A stretch of 64,000 bases of DNA from Prevotella sp. (GTDB taxonomy: Bacteria; Bacteroidota; Bacteroidia; Bacteroidales; Bacteroidaceae). Every line of letters starts with the position of its first letter. Positions within the stretch are counted from its first letter, which is position 1. Location of the stretch: the NCBI GenBank assembly GCA_017475005.1, contig JAFVGI010000024.1:59373-123372 (forward strand). The letters are read 5' to 3'. The translations under genes and the position numbers were made by a program. Below are positions 1 to 8,541 of this stretch, piece after piece. The notes under the pieces were generated by a model. That model did not search any database. It saw nothing but the letters and a program-made list of their open reading frames with translations, and had not been told where the DNA came from.

Positions 1-879
1 GATAACTGTCAGCAGGCCAATGCACACACCGTATATCAACTGACCCTTTGCACACATAGGAGATGTGACATAGTCTGTTGCCATAAAGATAGCGCCCAGC
101 ATCAAGCCACCTGACAGGATAACCTGCACAGGATTTGCATATACCGGATTAGACAGGTGCAGCAAGCCAGAGAAGCAGAACACCGTCGCAATGATGCTGA
201 TAGGGATGTGCCATGTGATTATCTTCTTACACAGCATATATATCAATCCCAACAAGAGTGCTACTGCACATATTTCACCGATTGTTCCAGCACCCATATT
301 GTTGGTTTGTGTTACTCCCAAGAACATATCAAGAGATGAGGGGAGTTTTTCCAACAATGTCGGATCACCATTCTTTATTGCCATCTGCATCAGATACAAA
401 GGTGTTGCTCCTGTTTTTGCATCTGTATAAGCCATCAACTGGTTTCCTACTGGCCATGATGTCATTGCCACAGGGAAGCTGACGAGCAGGAAGCATCGAC
501 CAACAAGGGCAGGATTGAATGGATTTTGCCCCAATCCTCCAAAGGTCATCTTACCAACACCAATAGCTACTAAGGCACCAATGACAATCATCCATATCGG
601 GAAATTACTTGGCAGATTCATACCCAAAAGCAGTCCCGTCACTATAGCAGAGCCATCAGAGATTGTGGGAGTACGCTGCAGCATGAATTTGCTTATCAAC
701 CACTCAAAAAATACACATGCTATCACACTGGCAGCACATACAATCAGCGATCCTAATCCGAAGAAATAGAACGATGCCAATAGCGCAGGAACAAGCGCAA
801 TGATGACACCATACATATTCTTCTCAACAGAATCTGTGCCATGAGCATGTGGTGATAATGATACTATTATTTGTGACAT
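1..879 (-). CDS. rnfD: RnfD subunit of Rnf ion-translocating oxidoreductase (3' end outside window)
   Basis: Reverse-strand frame open from an ATG at 879 to the window edge (293 codons, no stop, so the C-terminus is missing). RnfD is a membrane subunit of the ferredoxin:NAD+ oxidoreductase that couples electron flow to Na+/H+ export, and it carries a covalently bound FMN. Seen here: a hydrophobic multi-helix protein starting MSQIIVSLSPHAHG, the TGAT flavinylation motif within DAKTGATPLY, and near the edge the ATDYVTSPM segment typical of the NqrB/RnfD family. It begins 32 bp after the rnfC stop in an rnfB-rnfC-rnfD order, so rnfG, rnfE and rnfA are expected beyond position 1. It is missed by simple ORF calling because it has no stop in the window. 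Confidence 0.95.
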   Translation of the reverse strand, partial: MSQIIVSLSPHAHGTDSVEKNMYGVIIALVPALLASFYFFGLGSLIVCAASVIACVFFEWLISKFMLQRTPTISDGSAIVTGLLLGMNLPSNFPIWMIVIGALVAIGVGKMTFGGLGQNPFNPALVGRCFLLVSFPVAMTSWPVGNQLMAYTDAKTGATPLYLMQMAIKNGDPTLLEKLPSSLDMFLGVTQTNNMGAGTIGEICAVALLLGLIYMLCKKIITWHIPISIIATVFCFSGLLHLSNPVYANPVQVILSGGLMLGAIFMATDYVTSPMCAKGQLIYGVCIGLLTVI

Positions 880-911
880 CCGTCAAAATATATTTTCGTT
901 GTTAATTCTTT

Positions 912-2264
912 TTATTTCTTGGCAGCTCTACTGCGTATGATTCCCATAACGGTTTGTTTACCCATTCTTATATTATCCAGCAACGGACGATGTGCAGGAC
1001 AAGTGAACTGACATGAGCCACATTCTATGCAGCTTGTTATCATCTCAGCCTCCATACGTTCCCACATTTTCATTGCACTACCCTTTGCAAGCAGATAAGG
1101 TTCAAGTCCCATTGGACAAACTCCTACACATTTCGCACATCTGATGCAAGGCCGCGGTTCTTTTCTGTGGGCATCCCTATCTGAAAGCACAGTAATTGAA
1201 TTCTGTCCTTTTCCGACAGGAGTATTCAGGCTGTTAACAGCCTTACCCATCATCGGACCACCTGCAAGAATCTTGTTGTCTCCATCAGGCAATCCGCCAC
1301 AGAGGTCTATCAACTGTCCGAATGGGGTTCCCATACGCACCAAGAAGTTGCCTGGCTTCTTCAATTGTTTTCCTGTAACAGTAGTATAGCGCTCGAAGAG
1401 TGGCTTATTCTTCATTACTGCCTCATAGACAGCGACAGCAGTAGCCACATTCTGTACTATTGCTCCTACATTGATAGGAATAGCAGGAGGTGCTGGTACC
1501 TGTCTGCGGATAACGGCATCGATAAGCTGTTTCTCACCACCCTGCGGATATTTCTTTGCCAGAGGCACCACCTCTATATCCAGGTTGGTCATCAACTTCT
1601 GTATCATCAGGTCTATGGCGTGAGGCTTATTTACCTCAATACCTATATATGCTTTATTTACGCCAACTGCCTTCATGATGAGTTTCACGCCTTCGACAAC
1701 CTCGTCAGGCTTCTCCATCATCAGGCGATAATCTGACGTGATATATGGCTCACACTCTACACCATTTATTATTACGCATTCTGCTTTCTCTGTCGGTGGA
1801 GGACACAGTTTTACGTGTGTTGGGAAGCACGCGCCTCCCATACCAACAATACCAGCATATTTTACTTTCTCAATGATTTTCTCCGCCGTCAGCTCCGGAT
1901 GATGTTCCAAGCGTTCAATCTTGTCGGAGCGGTCAATGGTTTCTTCCCATTCGTCGCCCTCGACATTGATGATGATGCAAGGCTTCTGATAGCCTGTTGC
2001 ATCAACAGCATTATCCACCTTAAAGACGGTTCCTGACACAGAAGAGAAGATATTAGCGCTCACAAAGCCGCCAGCCTCAGCAATCATCGTACCCACCTTT
2101 ACCTTATCGCCTTTCTGTACGATAGGTTTTGCTGGAGCGCCGATGTGCTGACTCAGAGGAAAGATAGCCTGCTGAGGTAATGGAGCAACCTGTGTTGGCT
2201 CTTCATGGGTCAACTTGTTCTCCTCGGGATGAACACCACCTATTCTAAATGTTTTTGTATCCAA
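912..2264 (-). CDS. rnfC: RnfC, NADH-side peripheral subunit of the Rnf complex
   Basis: 450-residue protein that matches RnfC, the peripheral subunit that carries FMN/NADH-binding folds and passes electrons between NAD and the membrane core. Seen: N-terminal barrel-sandwich region (HIGAPAKPIVQKGDKVKVG), a Gly-rich nucleotide-binding stretch (GIVGMGGACFPTHVKL), and two C-terminal 4Fe-4S motifs, CIRCAKCVGVCP (about residue 375) and CIECGSCQFTCP (about 415). The length is typical of the short RnfC form and lacks the long Ala/Lys-rich tail of enterobacterial RnfC. It lies 14 bp after rnfB and 32 bp before rnfD, so one transcript is likely. Confidence 0.96.
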   Translation of the reverse strand: MDTKTFRIGGVHPEENKLTHEEPTQVAPLPQQAIFPLSQHIGAPAKPIVQKGDKVKVGTMIAEAGGFVSANIFSSVSGTVFKVDNAVDATGYQKPCIIINVEGDEWEETIDRSDKIERLEHHPELTAEKIIEKVKYAGIVGMGGACFPTHVKLCPPPTEKAECVIINGVECEPYITSDYRLMMEKPDEVVEGVKLIMKAVGVNKAYIGIEVNKPHAIDLMIQKLMTNLDIEVVPLAKKYPQGGEKQLIDAVIRRQVPAPPAIPINVGAIVQNVATAVAVYEAVMKNKPLFERYTTVTGKQLKKPGNFLVRMGTPFGQLIDLCGGLPDGDNKILAGGPMMGKAVNSLNTPVGKGQNSITVLSDRDAHRKEPRPCIRCAKCVGVCPMGLEPYLLAKGSAMKMWERMEAEMITSCIECGSCQFTCPAHRPLLDNIRMGKQTVMGIIRSRAAKK

Positions 2265-2278
2265 TTTCCTTTGTGTTT

Positions 2279-3163
2279 TTAAGCGTTAGTTATTTCCTCA
2301 GCCTTTGGCTCTTTTGGTTTCAGTGCCGGCAGCTCCCAGGTTGCGTGAATAGCATTCTTTGGACATTCGCGCACACATAGTCCACAAGCCTTACACTTTT
2401 CCATATCTATATAAGCGACATTATTCTCTATTGAGATAGCGTCAAACTTACATACCTTCTGACATTTGCCGCATGCTATGCAGCTGACCTTACATACTTT
2501 GTTTGCAACAGGGCCTTTGTCCTTATTTACACAAGACACATAGACGCGATGTGGCTGGTCCTTTATAACACGTCCCTTGTAACGCAATTCTATAATATTA
2601 CGTGGACATGCTTTCACACAAGCACCACAAGAGGTACACAGGTCTTCATTGACAACCGGAAGTCCCAAGTCTGGATCTATTTCTATCGCCCCGAAGTTAC
2701 AAGCCGATACGCAATCACCACATCCCAGACATCCGTAGCCGCATGCTGTCTCGCCGCTGCCGACACTATTCATAGCAGCACATGAACGCAAGCCATCATA
2801 CTCTGCTATACGAGGACGATGTTCCAAACATCCGTTACATCTAACGACAGCCACCTTTGGAGCACTGTCTTCCGCTTCCATCCCAAGCAAGCCGGCTATT
2901 TTAGTCATCACCTCCTGACCACCTACAGGACACGAGAGTCCTTCTAAAGTTCCGGCATCAGCACCCTTAACGAGAGCTGCTGCAAGACCCGAGCAGCCAG
3001 GAAAGCCACAACCGCCACAGTTAGCCTGTGGCAATGCTTCTGCCACAACAGACAAGCGAGGGTCTTCTTGTACAGCAAAACGCTTTGAGCATACATATAG
3101 CACTACAGATGCTACCAATGCGATTGCTACTAAAGCAATTACTGCAGATAAGATAAAATTCAT
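2279..3163 (-). CDS. rnfB: RnfB, multi-ferredoxin subunit of the Rnf complex
   Basis: 294-residue iron-sulfur protein that feeds electrons from ferredoxin into Rnf. Seen: one N-terminal membrane helix (about residues 2-24), then the Fe4 motif CGGCGFPGC followed by a distal Cys, then several ferredoxin-type CxxCxxCxxxC(P) clusters: CLGCGDCVSAC, CTSCGACVKACP, CIACGKCQKVC, CKACGLCVRECP. This makes it a polyferredoxin-type RnfB with four tandem clusters after the Fe4 domain, longer than the proteobacterial form. It is preceded by a small Cys-rich membrane protein 24 bp upstream and followed by rnfC, the usual Bacteroidales order. Confidence 0.96.
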   Translation of the reverse strand: MNFILSAVIALVAIALVASVVLYVCSKRFAVQEDPRLSVVAEALPQANCGGCGFPGCSGLAAALVKGADAGTLEGLSCPVGGQEVMTKIAGLLGMEAEDSAPKVAVVRCNGCLEHRPRIAEYDGLRSCAAMNSVGSGETACGYGCLGCGDCVSACNFGAIEIDPDLGLPVVNEDLCTSCGACVKACPRNIIELRYKGRVIKDQPHRVYVSCVNKDKGPVANKVCKVSCIACGKCQKVCKFDAISIENNVAYIDMEKCKACGLCVRECPKNAIHATWELPALKPKEPKAEEITNA

Positions 3164-3187
3164 TTTATAGTAGTTATTTTAAAGGCT

Positions 3188-3385
3188 TTAGAACATAAGA
3201 TTTATCAGGTACGAAACTCCCACCATCAATGTCACAGCTATTAGCAGAGCACAAGGCAGAAGTAATTTTCCCCATACAGATGTTGTCCCATTATCAACAG
3301 TCTCGCAAACACTACCACACTGTTCATACAGTTGGCAACCTATACAAGACTCTAAGTTTTTGTTGTTCATGTTGTTCAAGGACAT
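3188..3385 (-). CDS. small Cys-rich membrane protein at RseC position (shortened RseC-like)
   Basis: 65-residue protein starting MSLNNMNNK. An upstream TTG start is rejected because it lies within the promoter -7 box. Seen: a CxxCx5CxxxC cluster (CIGCQLYEQCGSVC) and a C-terminal membrane helix (LLLPCALLIAVTLMVGVSYL). In Bacteroidales the gene before rnfB is usually a RseC-type protein of about 140 residues, with a Cys cluster and two helices, linked to reduction of iron-sulfur regulators. This protein keeps the position, the Cys spacing and one helix but is about half the length. It could be a degenerate RseC or a separate small Rnf accessory protein; the assignment rests mainly on context. 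It is the first gene of the Rnf operon. Confidence 0.6.
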   Translation of the reverse strand: MSLNNMNNKNLESCIGCQLYEQCGSVCETVDNGTTSVWGKLLLPCALLIAVTLMVGVSYLINLMF

Positions 3386-3406
3386 ATTTTTCTGCTTTAT
3401 CGGGTG

Positions 3407-3438
3407 CAAATGTATCAAATTTATCCATACTAACCAAA
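3407..3438 (-). promoter_or_regulatory. Bacteroidota-type promoter for the rseC-like/rnf operon
   Basis: On the reverse strand a TTTG (-33 box, 3435-3438) is separated by 20 bp from TACATTTG (-7 box, 3407-3414). This matches the Bacteroidota consensus TTTG-N19-21-TAnnTTTG. The first ATG of the operon is at 3385, giving a leader of about 15 nt. Confidence 0.8.
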
Positions 3439-3520
3439 TTATTTCTTAAAAATATGACTATTTTCTCTAAAAGTTTCTTAAAATTATAGGTAGCGAACCA
3501 GGTATCTGAAGAAAATTTCC

Positions 3521-3528
3521 TACTTTTG
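3521..3528 (+). promoter_or_regulatory. -7 promoter box upstream of the pseudouridine synthase operon
   Basis: TACTTTTG fits TAnnTTTG and is followed about 50 bp later by the ATG at 3578. No good TTTG is found 19-21 bp upstream, so the -33 box is weak. It would drive the rightward operon up to the outer-membrane barrel gene. Confidence 0.55.
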
Positions 3529-3577
3529 TGCGCTAACAAAGTAAACGTCCGACAGACGACATGCACGACTGATTGAT

Positions 3578-4444
3578 ATGTATAATCCGAAGCTAAAAGA
3601 ATACAAGACATACAATGTTACCAAAGAGATTCCTCTGCTGGAGTTTCTTTTGGAGACGCTCTCTGCCTCAAGAAATAAGGTGAAGGATATCCTGAAGGGT
3701 CGTGGCATCAAGGTCGATGGCAAGACAGTGACACAATTTGACTATCCTCTTACTGCAGGCATGAAGGTGCAGGTTTCCAATTCCAAGAAGAACGATGTCT
3801 TCAAGAGCCGATATGTCAGTATTGTGTATGAGGACCAATACCTCGTGGTTATTGAGAAGAAGGCCGGCATTCTCTCTATGGCAGCTGGCCATTCTTCCCT
3901 GAATGTAAAGAGTGTTCTCGATGACTATTTCCACAAGACTCGCCAGAAGTGCCGGGCTCATGTGGTGCATCGTCTGGACAGAGACACCTCTGGTCTTATG
4001 GTCTATGCAAAGGATATTGACACAGAGCAGATTCTGGAGCACGAATGGCACGACATTGTGTTCGACCGCCGATATGTTGCCGTCCTGAGCGGCGAGGTGG
4101 TAGAAGATGACGGAACCATCGAGAGCTGGCTGAAGGACAACAAGGCATACATTACATATTCTTCCAGTGTGGATAATGGTGGAAAACATGCTATAACACA
4201 TTTTCACGTGCTCAAACGCACAGCGACCCACACACTGATGGAGTTCAAACTCGAAACAGGCAGGAAGAATCAGATTCGTGTTCATGCAGCAGAGATGGGA
4301 CATCCCGTCTGCGGCGATGTGAAATACGGCAATGGTGACGACCCACTGCACCGTCTGTGTCTGCATGCATACATGCTGTGTTTCTACCACCCAATAACAC
4401 ACAAACCACTGGAATTTACAACAACAATACCATTTAAGATATGA
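3578..4444 (+). CDS. RluA-family RNA pseudouridine synthase
   Basis: 288-residue enzyme that isomerises uridine to pseudouridine in rRNA or tRNA; the target base cannot be told from sequence. Seen: an N-terminal S4-like RNA-binding region (about 20-75, VKDILKGRGIKVDGK), then the synthase domain with the catalytic motif HRLDRDTSGLMVYAK (Asp in RLDRDTSG, about residue 136) and the C-terminal RKNQIRVHAAEMGHPVCGD motif of RluA/RluC/RluD enzymes. The stop overlaps the next ATG by 4 bp (ATGA), so it is co-translated with the DUF4468 gene. Start chosen as the first ATG after the -7 box at 3521. Confidence 0.92.
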   Translation: MYNPKLKEYKTYNVTKEIPLLEFLLETLSASRNKVKDILKGRGIKVDGKTVTQFDYPLTAGMKVQVSNSKKNDVFKSRYVSIVYEDQYLVVIEKKAGILSMAAGHSSLNVKSVLDDYFHKTRQKCRAHVVHRLDRDTSGLMVYAKDIDTEQILEHEWHDIVFDRRYVAVLSGEVVEDDGTIESWLKDNKAYITYSSSVDNGGKHAITHFHVLKRTATHTLMEFKLETGRKNQIRVHAAEMGHPVCGDVKYGNGDDPLHRLCLHAYMLCFYHPITHKPLEFTTTIPFKI

Positions 4445-5220
4445 CACAATTAATCCTTGGAATTATTGCAATCATCATTGCATTGTTCATCATTAAGAAA
4501 GTAGTCGGTTGCGTGGCACGCATCGTAGTAATCATCATTCTTTGCGCCATACTGTCCATTCTGTATGCGACGCATGCCAATGCCCAGCTCTTCAAGCCTA
4601 AGAAGAAGCCACAAGAGTCATACACTGTTACTCAAGATGGTAAGATAAAGAAGCGTGCTCTGTTTGAAAAGAAGCCAAAGGCAGAAAGGGTTGTTGACCC
4701 TAAGTACCTTGCCGGAGCATGCCCAGAGGTTAACGGTAAGATTCAGTGGCAGAAGGCCATTGAGGTTCCTGGCAAGTCAACCGAGGAAATATACAATACC
4801 ATGCTTGCTTTCGCTAAGGGATATTGCTCAGAGCGTGGCGGCAATGGTGTAAATCCGAAGACCGATGTCAGCAAGATAACCATCAACGATGAAGCAAATC
4901 ATCAGATAGTGGCACGAATACAGGAGATTCTGACTTTTGAGAACAAATTCCTGTCTCTTGACCAGACAAAGTTCAACTACCAGCTGGTTATCGACTGCTA
5001 TGACGGAAAATGTCTGGTTACCATGTGCAACCTCAACTACATCTACGACGAGGAGCGTGGTGGCGGCCAGTTCCCCGCAGAGGACATGATATCTGATGCT
5101 CAGGCCATCAACAAGAAGGGTGACGGCTTCCAGATAGGAGGCTCTGAGAAATTCCGCACCAAGACCATTGATGCTAAAGATGCATTGTTCAATCGCATCG
5201 AGGCGACCCTGAAACAATAA
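4441..5220 (+). CDS. DUF4468-type protein with N-terminal membrane segments
   Basis: 259 residues. Seen: two hydrophobic stretches at the N-terminus (about 3-18 and 24-42) ending at a signal-peptidase-like ANAQ, a short basic linker rich in K/P, then a soluble alpha/beta domain (about 85-258) with the pattern IEVPGKSTEEIYNTMLAFAKG near its start. That pattern fits the DUF4468 'TBP-like fold' family of Bacteroidota. Function is unknown. It overlaps the pseudouridine synthase by 4 bp and is followed 15 bp later by a small membrane protein. The double hydrophobic N-terminus is longer than a simple signal peptide, so it may be anchored in the inner membrane rather than released. Confidence 0.7.
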   Translation: MTQLILGIIAIIIALFIIKKVVGCVARIVVIIILCAILSILYATHANAQLFKPKKKPQESYTVTQDGKIKKRALFEKKPKAERVVDPKYLAGACPEVNGKIQWQKAIEVPGKSTEEIYNTMLAFAKGYCSERGGNGVNPKTDVSKITINDEANHQIVARIQEILTFENKFLSLDQTKFNYQLVIDCYDGKCLVTMCNLNYIYDEERGGGQFPAEDMISDAQAINKKGDGFQIGGSEKFRTKTIDAKDALFNRIEATLKQ

Positions 5221-5235
5221 TATCCCTTCTGTCAG

Positions 5236-5448
5236 ATGCATCAACAACCACAAGGTCACACAACGATTTTCAAAATCAGGCAGATTCTCAATCTGCTGTT
5301 CATCGTCATCGGCATCATCGGTGCCGGTGTCAACGCCTATGGTCAGTGGTTCATTCACGATGAGCGCACCAAGATGATGGGTATTGTCATTGTCATCATC
5401 GCTATGGCAATAAAGATGGCGGAATGTGTCTTAAGATATATGAAATAA
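5236..5448 (+). CDS. small two-helix membrane protein of unknown function
   Basis: 70 residues with two hydrophobic helices (about 14-36, ILNLLFIVIGIIGAGVNAYG, and 47-66, MMGIVIVIIAMAIKMAECVL) separated by a short charged loop (HDERTK). No family recognised. It sits 15 bp after the DUF4468 gene and 2 bp before the outer-membrane barrel gene in the same direction, so it is probably translated from the same mRNA. Support for it being real: it fills the gap exactly and has clear membrane-protein composition. Confidence 0.7.
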   Translation: MHQQPQGHTTIFKIRQILNLLFIVIGIIGAGVNAYGQWFIHDERTKMMGIVIVIIAMAIKMAECVLRYMK

Positions 5449-5450
5449 AT

Positions 5451-7778
5451 ATGAGAAGGATTTGCGACATCATACTTATTTCTGCGATATTGTTCGCCTT
5501 CTGCATTCCGTCGATGGCTCAGGGCAATAACACCTTCTACGATGATGGTTTCACCGTGACTGAAAACACTTTCAACCCCAATCGCGCCCTCGACTCTTTG
5601 AGCCACAAGCACAAGGAAGTGCCGAAGGGTTTGCACCTATGGACCATTGATGACCATTTCGGAGACAGGACGGCTGTTGCTCCCGATACTGCGCAGCATC
5701 TGTTCATGAATTCTATCTTCACGACAGGACGCTATGGAGAATACAATACGACAGGAAACCTTGGAGCACCACGAATTGCCCGCATAGCGACTGATCGCGA
5801 CTTTAACACGTTCGGCTTTACTGATGGGCTGTCGTATTTCCTTACTCCTCCTTCAGAACTGAAATTCAGTAACACCCTCTCGCCTATCACTAATCTGTCA
5901 TTCAACTCTTGCGGTGACAGAACAGATGGCGAAGACCATTTCAAGGCTCTCTTTGCTAATAATATTAACAAGGAGGCAGGATTTGGTTTTAAGTTCGACT
6001 ATATCTACGGACGTGGATACTACCAGAACCAATCCACTGCACTCTTCGACTACACGATGTGGGGTTCATATATCGGCCAAAGGTATAATGCCCACCTCAT
6101 ATTCTCTTTCGACCATTTGAAGCTGACAGAGAATGGCGGCATCACCAATGACGAATATATCACACACCCTGAGGCTACTTCCGAGACATATTCCGAGAAC
6201 GAGATTCCTGTCTTGTTGAGCAGCAACTGGAATCGCACCAATGCCTTCCATGCTACCCTCTCCCACAGATACAACATTGGTTTCTATCGCAAGGTGCCGA
6301 TGACGGAGCAGGAAATCGAAGCCCGCCGTTTTGCCCTCAAGGCCCAAAAGGAGCAAGAGCAGGCAGAAGCTGCTGCGGAGGCAGAGAAGATGCTTTCAAA
6401 CGATGCCAGTGCTTCAACGAAACCATCAAAACGTCTGGGCAGACCAGACGACGCACAGATTGTCGGTGACCTTGCCGATGACTCTGTCAGGTTGGCTTTC
6501 AAGAAGGCAGCAGAAGAGAAGCGCAAGCTGCTGATGGATTCTCTTTTGGCCCATAAGGATTCTGCAGCCGTTGATACGTCATGGATGAAAGAGGAATATG
6601 TGCCTGTCACCAGCTTTATCCATAACCTGCAGTTTGATGACAACTGGCACACTTATATCGCATACAGATCCCCCAAGAACCTTTACAACAACAGGTATAG
6701 TGTTCCCATGGACAAAGCGCTGGGCGATTCCATTTATGACAAGACTGATTACTATACCCTCCGGAATACTTTTGCTGTCGGCTTGCTCGAAGGCTTCAAC
6801 AAATACGTTCCGATGGGAGCGAAGGCGTTCATTGCCCACAGCATCTCCAACTACCGTTTGGCAGAGGACAGCCTCACCCGCTACAGCAGTTATATAGAGA
6901 ATGACGTCTCTGTCGGCGGCCAACTCATAAAGACTCTTGGCAAGACCTTCCATTATAAGGTGCTGGGAGAAGTATGGATTGCGGGCAAGCAGGTAGGTGA
7001 CCTGAAGTTTGACGGCACGGGTGATGTGAGGATTCCTCTTTTCAAGGATTCCGTAAAGCTTAACCTCGGGGCCTTCTATCATCTCACCACCCCAGCCTTC
7101 TTCAAGCGTCACTATCATTCCAAGCACTTCTGGTGGGACCATGACGGGCTGAACAAGCAGATGCAGACCCACATCGAGGGAAGTCTCACATACAGCAAGA
7201 CACGCACATCGATACGCGTGGCTTATGACAACTTCCAGAATCTGGCTTACCTCGGCGTTTCATACAACAGGTCTGACAACAATGTCATTACCGGCTACGA
7301 GGCCGACATCCAGCAGTCCTCGAAGAATATCAGTCTCCTGACACTGGCCCTGGAGCAGAATTTCACTCTCGGTGTGCTGAACTGGGAAAACCGCATCACC
7401 TTCCAGAAGAGCAGTGCAGAGGATGTTCTTCCTGTGCCGTCAGTGAATATATGGACCAATCTCTACCTGAAGTTCAAGATTGCCCGTGTGCTGTCTGTTC
7501 ATTTCGGTGGCGACATGCGTTTCTTCACGTCTTACTATGCTCCGGAATATGTTCCGCAGCTGTCGCAGTTTGCTGTGCAGCAGAATGAAGAGGTGAAGAC
7601 AAAGATTGGCAACTATCCGCTCATCAACGTCTATGCCAACTTCATGCTGAAGCGCTGCCGTTTCTTTGTCATGATGTCTCATGTCAATGCCGGTTCAGGA
7701 AATTATTTCTACACCCCACACCATCCTCTCAACAGCCGCATCTTCCGCCTTGGCCTCAGCTGGACGGTGTTTAACTAA
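5451..7778 (+). CDS. putative porin, outer-membrane beta-barrel (Porin_10-like)
   Basis: 775 residues from the ATG at 5451 (MRRICDIILISAILFAFC...), chosen because a signal peptide ending SMAQ follows directly; an in-frame start 27 bp earlier overlaps the previous gene. Seen: signal peptide, then many amphipathic strands with alternating aromatic residues and a C-terminus ending in an aromatic strand (LGLSWTVFN), as in outer-membrane barrels. An extended charged insert (about residues 280-380, rich in A/E/K/S) interrupts the barrel and probably lies outside it. The opening region (GRYGEYNTTGNLGAPRI) is typical of the 'putative porin' family of Bacteroidota. Substrate unknown. The stop codon adjoins a heptamer repeat. 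Confidence 0.82.
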   Translation: MRRICDIILISAILFAFCIPSMAQGNNTFYDDGFTVTENTFNPNRALDSLSHKHKEVPKGLHLWTIDDHFGDRTAVAPDTAQHLFMNSIFTTGRYGEYNTTGNLGAPRIARIATDRDFNTFGFTDGLSYFLTPPSELKFSNTLSPITNLSFNSCGDRTDGEDHFKALFANNINKEAGFGFKFDYIYGRGYYQNQSTALFDYTMWGSYIGQRYNAHLIFSFDHLKLTENGGITNDEYITHPEATSETYSENEIPVLLSSNWNRTNAFHATLSHRYNIGFYRKVPMTEQEIEARRFALKAQKEQEQAEAAAEAEKMLSNDASASTKPSKRLGRPDDAQIVGDLADDSVRLAFKKAAEEKRKLLMDSLLAHKDSAAVDTSWMKEEYVPVTSFIHNLQFDDNWHTYIAYRSPKNLYNNRYSVPMDKALGDSIYDKTDYYTLRNTFAVGLLEGFNKYVPMGAKAFIAHSISNYRLAEDSLTRYSSYIENDVSVGGQLIKTLGKTFHYKVLGEVWIAGKQVGDLKFDGTGDVRIPLFKDSVKLNLGAFYHLTTPAFFKRHYHSKHFWWDHDGLNKQMQTHIEGSLTYSKTRTSIRVAYDNFQNLAYLGVSYNRSDNNVITGYEADIQQSSKNISLLTLALEQNFTLGVLNWENRITFQKSSAEDVLPVPSVNIWTNLYLKFKIARVLSVHFGGDMRFFTSYYAPEYVPQLSQFAVQQNEEVKTKIGNYPLINVYANFMLKRCRFFVMMSHVNAGSGNYFYTPHHPLNSRIFRLGLSWTVFN

Positions 7779-7779
7779 T

Positions 7780-7814
7780 GGTTAGCGGTTAGTGGTTAGC
7801 GGTTAGTGGTTAGC
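7780..7814 (+). repeat. heptamer tandem repeat GGTTAGC/GGTTAGT, 5 units
   Basis: Five consecutive 7-bp units alternating GGTTAGC and GGTTAGT immediately after the porin stop (TAA at 7776-7778). Each unit contains TAG, and since 7 is not a multiple of 3 the stop appears in all three frames within three units. Related heptamers occur at 30484, 38989, 58086 and 61519. Confidence 0.95.
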
Positions 7815-7834
7815 GAAAACTGTAAACTAAAAAA

Positions 7835-8488
7835 ATGAAAGACTCTGTTATTATACTCAGTGGTGGTATGGACTCCACCACCCTACTCTATGATTACAAG
7901 GAGCGCATCGCCCTTGCTGTTTCTTACGACTATGGCTCACGTCATAATGCCAAGGAGCTGGCTTTTGCCAAGTGGCATTGTGAACAGCTGGGCATTCCGC
8001 AGATAATAATTCCTCTCGACTTCATGCAGAAATATTTCACCTCTTCCCTGCTTATTGGCGGAGAAGAGATTCCCGAGGGTCATTATGCTGACGAGAACAT
8101 GAAGAGTACCGTAGTGCCTTTCCGTAATGGCATCATGCTTGCTATTGCAGCAGGAATGGCAGAGAGCCGTGGGCTGAAATATGTCATGATGGCCAATCAC
8201 AGTGGCGACCACGCCATCTATCCCGACTGCCGTCCAGAGTTTGTGTCTGCCATGAGTGCTGCCATCTCTGCCGGCACGTATGAGAATCTGCAGATTCTGG
8301 CACCCTATACCAATATCACCAAGGGCGACATTGCCGTCAGGGGAAAGCAGCTGGGCATCGATTACGGCAAGACGTGGTCATGCTACAAAGGCGGAGAGAA
8401 GCATTGTGGCAAATGCGGCACCTGCATAGAACGCAAAGAAGCCCTCCAAGTTGCTGGAATAGAAGATATGACAGAGTACGAAAACTAA
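7835..8488 (+). CDS. queC: 7-cyano-7-deazaguanine (preQ0) synthase QueC
   Basis: 217 residues. QueC converts 7-carboxy-7-deazaguanine to preQ0 using ATP and ammonia, on the path to queuosine. Seen: the PP-loop SGGMDSTTLLYDY (residues 8-20), the central NHSGDHAIYPDCR motif, and the C-terminal zinc-binding cysteines in CYKGGEKHCGKCGTC. Full length for the family. A tgt gene for inserting the modified base lies elsewhere in this window (22336-23463); queD, queE and queF are not in the window. It follows a heptamer repeat by 20 bp and precedes the GH31 gene by 53 bp. Confidence 0.96.
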   Translation: MKDSVIILSGGMDSTTLLYDYKERIALAVSYDYGSRHNAKELAFAKWHCEQLGIPQIIIPLDFMQKYFTSSLLIGGEEIPEGHYADENMKSTVVPFRNGIMLAIAAGMAESRGLKYVMMANHSGDHAIYPDCRPEFVSAMSAAISAGTYENLQILAPYTNITKGDIAVRGKQLGIDYGKTWSCYKGGEKHCGKCGTCIERKEALQVAGIEDMTEYEN

Positions 8489-8499
8489 AACGAAAACTA

Positions 8500-8534
8500 A
8501 AACATATAGTTCCCATAAGACCAATTAGACCAAT
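8500..8534 (+). repeat. 9-bp repeats of the CCNATTAGA type
   Basis: Between queC and the GH31 gene the sequence is built of loose 9-bp units (CCCATAAGA, CCAATTAGA, CCAATAACA). Similar nonamers occur at about 37470-37497 and 61441-61475, each in a gap between genes. Confidence 0.7.
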
Positions 8535-8541
8535 AACAATC

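Noticed and set aside
3386-3418. TTG start adding 11 residues to the RseC-like protein
   Set aside because: It overlaps the promoter -7 box.
3668-4447. 259-codon reverse-strand ORF
   Set aside because: Lies opposite the RluA-family gene with its clear catalytic motif; no family features.
7779-7834. preQ1 riboswitch before queC
   Set aside because: The 56-bp gap is mostly heptamer repeat and has no preQ1 aptamer-like hairpin.
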